Part shown: positions 14,594 to 17,280 of the stretch, piece by piece | Numbering within the stretch: position 1 is the first letter of the stretch | Layout of the letters: each line of letters starts with the position of its first letter | Source of the DNA: an uncultured Caryophanales bacterium | Lineage (GTDB): Bacteria > Bacillota_I > Bacilli_A > Acholeplasmatales > Anaeroplasmataceae | DNA: 17,280 nucleotides | Assembly (NCBI GenBank): GCA_937885165.1 | Contig: CAKZZJ010000001.1 | Span: forward strand, 1 to 17,280 | Reading direction: 5' to 3' | The notes under the pieces: model-generated | The model's database searches: none | Seen by the model: the letters and a program-made list of their open reading frames with translations, nothing else | What the model was told of the DNA's origin: nothing | Position numbers and translations under genes: made by a program

Positions 14594-14911
14594 TAATTAG
14601 TATTTTTCCCCTTTTAGATAATCTATTTACAAACGCTTTGGGGATGGAAATAGCGCTGACTTTCGCCTTCAATATGTTTCCCAAGAGTATAAAACTTGTT
14701 CACTCAACCATAGAGCAAAACTGGACTATTACTGACCAAAATGCAAAAATAAAAGGCCTCTTTCCGGCTCGATTCCTCGAGTACAAGATTTGGGGTTCAC
14801 ATCAAAAGCAATAAAAACTTACTGATTTTTCTACTTAGAATGAAAAATGTTTGAAATATATAGGGGATGTTGTTAAGATTTCTTTAATACAATTCCCTAA
14901 ACAATCAAAAA
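14594..14911. other. Gene-poor island between the two ATPases, possible relic
   Basis: About 320 bp with clearly more G and C than the surrounding genes (for example around 14640-14800). The longest plus-strand frame with an ATG is 56 codons at 14644-14814 (MEIALTFAFNMFPKSIKLVH...), without a Shine-Dalgarno. The minus strand of the same stretch is also open in two blocks broken by one TGA. No transposase, inverted terminal repeat or RNA gene was recognised. A decayed insertion or a conserved leader are both possible. Confidence 0.35.
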
Positions 14912-14931
14912 GTCTTGGGATGACCCAAGAC
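14912..14931 (-). terminator. Terminator of the truncated ATPase
   Basis: On the minus strand GTCTTGGG-TCAT-CCCAAGAC is a perfect 8-bp stem followed by TTTTTGATT. It stands about 20 bases after the stop of the truncated ATPase. Confidence 0.85.
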
Positions 14932-14949
14932 CTTTAATAATTATTAATA

Positions 14950-16173
14950 TTACCAATTTATTTTTTCTTTTAAGAATCTTATTAAAAGAAACGTTAAAAA
15001 ATATGGAATAGTATATTTTGAATTAGAATAACCGATATTTTGGTTCGTTAATTTTATACCAAACTTAAACTTTTTTTCTTCAAGTATTTTATTCATAGAT
15101 TTACTTCTACCTCTATTTGTTTTTACTTCAAAAGGTATAATTTCATTTTTTATTCTAACAATAAAATCAAGTTCAATGGTGCTATCTTCATTCTTATAAA
15201 AATATATATCTTTTATGCCAGATTTAATTAATGCCTCACATACAATGCTTTCAGTTAATGCTCCATTATATATCTCAAAATTATCATTTATCCTTAAATC
15301 TTCTTTTGCTTCCTCATCTAGTGATGCAATTAAAAGTGAATTATCTGAATAATAAATTCTCTTATCATTTTCTTTTTCATTTCCCTTTAATGGCAATGAT
15401 AATTCATTTACATTATATGCAATATTTATTATCCCTGCATCCTTTAGCCATTCATCGCAACCTAGATAATCTCTACTCTTTGCCCCTGTAGAAAGCTTTG
15501 AGATTTGAAATTTGTGGTTTTCTCTTGCTAACATAGGAGTAATATGCCTATAAAAATTAACTACCTTTGCTGAATCTAAACCTGTAACGTACTTTCTTAT
15601 GTCGTTTTCATAATCAACATATAATTGGTTTTGTAAAGTTATGACATTATAATATGTTTTATCTTTTATAATTTGATTTACTATTTGAGGCATTCCACCA
15701 GTAATAATATATTGCTTAAAAAGCTTTGATAACTTTAAAAATTCTAACTCGGAAAGTGGTTTTACATTTATCATATTACTATACAAATTTTCAATTAAGG
15801 AATCGTCATATCCATTAGCCCACAAAAATTCTTCAAAATCTAATGAGTACATAACATAATCTTCTTTAAACCCAACCGAAATACTAGTAACTTTGTTGTA
15901 ATTAATTCCAAGCATTGAACCAGAACAAATTACATCAAATTTTCCATCTAACTTGTAAAATTTTAATGAAGTTACTACATCTATGCAGTCTTGGATTTCA
16001 TCAAAAAAAATTAAGGTCTCGTATGGAATAAACTTTAAAGAAGGATTAATTAATGAAATATTATAATTAATATCTTCTGGATTAAATCCATCATTAAATA
16101 TTTTACAGTAAATAGGATCCCTAAGAAAATTAATTTCTACTACACTTTTATATTTTTTATTTCCAAAGGACTT
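14950..16173 (-). pseudogene. AAA_14/DUF4143 family ATPase, 5'-truncated copy
   Basis: A continuous frame of 407 codons with no start of its own at the expected place. Read from 16173 it gives KSFGNKKYKSVVEINF, which aligns without a gap to ETFAKNNYRSYVIIDF, residues 39-54 of the intact copy just after its Walker A. It then has Walker B ETLIFFDEIQDC, CSGSMLG, SLDFEEFLWA and the C-terminal nuclease-like IELDFIV and IPFEVKT. The first roughly 38 residues, including the whole Walker A, are missing, and an in-frame TAG (16174-16176) stands at the break. The first internal ATG is at 15915, after Walker B. ATP binding must be lost, so this is most likely a pseudogene; it has otherwise stayed open, suggesting the damage is recent or that the contig is chimeric here. 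Confidence 0.82.
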
Positions 16174-17273
16174 CTAAATTGTGAACTATCAACGTTTTCA
16201 TATATTAATTGTTTCGAATAATATAAAATTATATTTTGTAAATCTATTAATAAATTTTTGTTTTTTTTGTTTAATAAAATGTTATAAATAGATAAAACAG
16301 TTTTATAATAATTGGCCATTTCTTTCTTATTATTTTCATTTACATCAGTATAAAGAATAGATTTTATTAAATAATTTAATACTTGTTGGAAAATTACAGC
16401 TATAGGATGATATATTGTTTTTTCTTCTTCTTTATAAGTTTTAATATAAAGACCAATTAATACTGAGAAAGATTTTTTTAATTTATTTAGTAATTCACTA
16501 TTTTTTTCTATACTTAAGTTTATTATTAAATATTTGACTATTATTTGACTAAAGATAATAATATCTTCATCTGGTTTATCCAAATCATTATATGTAGTCA
16601 ATAGAAAATTATATATATTTATTATTTCTATTTTTATATTATCAGAATTATTATCCCTTATTTTATTTACATCAATAGTTTCTTCTTCGTCTTCTATATC
16701 CATTTTATTACTGCTCTCATTTTTTTTATTAGTATCTTCCAAAAATTTGCTTATATCATTATCTATGCCGAAAGTTGCCTTGAATTTTAAATCTAATTCT
16801 TTTTCGTCTTTTGTTTTATTTTTTTCATTAAAGCCTCCACTTTTAAATATTGATATAAATAAATAAAAATTCCTTTTAACGAAAACAAGCAAAGGATTTT
16901 CATTAATGAATGAATTGTATATATTTGTATTCATATTTTCATCACTATTATTTTTTTGTTTAATTTCATCTGAGTAATAATATAATAATCTTTTTATGTT
17001 TTGAACTAAATATAATATTTCTTCTGAAGTAACTTTTTCATCGGTGTCTTCTGATAAAAAAATATTAAAGCCTTTTTGAGGATCGTCCTTTTGCATTAGA
17101 CATATTTCTTGATATAACCGAATTAGTAGGAGTAAATCATTGTCTTTTTTGTAAAATTCTTTTCTTATGAATGAAATAATATCTTTGTAGGGATAATTAA
17201 TAAATAAAGGAATGTTCCAGTTTGATATGCATGTTTCTTTTGTTATTAAATCTTTTTCTTTTTGGGATTTCAT
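16140..17273 (-). CDS. Unidentified helical Asn/Lys-rich protein, possibly partial at both ends
   Basis: A 377-residue frame I do not recognise. The first 145 residues are mixed helical (IPLFINYPYKDIISFIRKEF, LLLLIRLYQEICLM). Residues about 178-215 are low-complexity and acidic (NKKNESSNKMDIEDEEETID). Residues 215-365 look like an all-helical HEAT/ARM-type solenoid. There is no signal peptide, membrane segment or catalytic motif. The ATG at 17273 has no ribosome site in the seven bases left before the window edge and the frame stays open beyond it, so the true start may lie outside. Its last eight or so residues and stop codon are read out of frame through DNA that encodes the truncated ATPase. 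Composition and low-complexity linker recall proteins of AT-rich eukaryotes such as anaerobic fungi, but this is only an impression. Confidence 0.55.
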   Translation of the reverse strand: MKSQKEKDLITKETCISNWNIPLFINYPYKDIISFIRKEFYKKDNDLLLLIRLYQEICLMQKDDPQKGFNIFLSEDTDEKVTSEEILYLVQNIKRLLYYYSDEIKQKNNSDENMNTNIYNSFINENPLLVFVKRNFYLFISIFKSGGFNEKNKTKDEKELDLKFKATFGIDNDISKFLEDTNKKNESSNKMDIEDEEETIDVNKIRDNNSDNIKIEIINIYNFLLTTYNDLDKPDEDIIIFSQIIVKYLIINLSIEKNSELLNKLKKSFSVLIGLYIKTYKEEEKTIYHPIAVIFQQVLNYLIKSILYTDVNENNKKEMANYYKTVLSIYNILLNKKNKNLLIDLQNIILYYSKQLIYENVDSSQFRSPLEIKNIKV

Positions 17274-17280
17274 TTTAAAT

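Noticed and set aside
14765..14785. A GGCTCGATTCCTCGAG stretch resembling a tRNA T-arm
   Set aside because: No acceptor, D or anticodon arm can be folded around it and no CCA end follows.

Overview
The window is AT-rich DNA from a Gram-positive, low-GC bacterium. A host in the Bacillota (Erysipelotrichales, Coprobacillaceae or RF39-like gut lineages) fits best, but this is inference. The evidence is clear AGGAGG-type Shine-Dalgarno sites, sigma-A promoters of the TTGACA-17-TATAAT kind, CIRCE/HrcA heat-shock operators, a perfect CcpA cre box, zinc-type ribosomal protein L33 and the AsnA asparagine synthetase. TGA is used as a stop, so this is not the Mycoplasma code.

Positions 1-7670 hold compact minus-strand housekeeping transcription units. 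In transcription order they are: a DUF308-like membrane protein; rpmG (too short for a 60-residue cutoff); an MBL-fold hydrolase overlapping asnA; a WYL regulator coupled to a HAD phosphatase; a lipoprotein; a PheB-type ACT protein; and acpP followed by a degenerate leucyl-tRNA-synthetase paralogue. That paralogue has kept the LeuRS layout but lost the HIGH and KMSKS motifs and the C-terminal tRNA-binding part. Three gene pairs here (rpmG/MBL, lipoprotein/pheB, acpP/LeuRS-like) are separated by an intrinsic-terminator hairpin with the next gene starting only about 15-25 bases later. This suggests partial readthrough operons.

Positions 7671-12935 hold ispG on the plus strand, convergent with a GGDEF-GAF diguanylate cyclase whose promoter overlaps a perfect cre box. 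Then come two tandem small heat-shock proteins behind a promoter bracketed by two CIRCE-like elements, a PAP2 phosphatase and a maltose/galactoside-type O-acetyltransferase.

Positions 12936-17280 look accessory. There are two AAA_14/DUF4143 ATPases. The first is intact, and its promoter lies among three roughly 35-bp-spaced TGCGTATTA repeats. The second has lost its Walker A region at a sharp junction near 16174. Beyond that junction is a 377-residue, Asn/Lys-rich, helical, acidic low-complexity protein I cannot identify. It runs to the window edge and borrows its stop codon from the ATPase DNA. The junction is either a genuine rearrangement or a contig chimera. Between the ATPases lies about 400 bp of less AT-rich DNA with only short open frames.

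No rRNA, tRNA, riboswitch, CRISPR array or complete insertion sequence was recognised.
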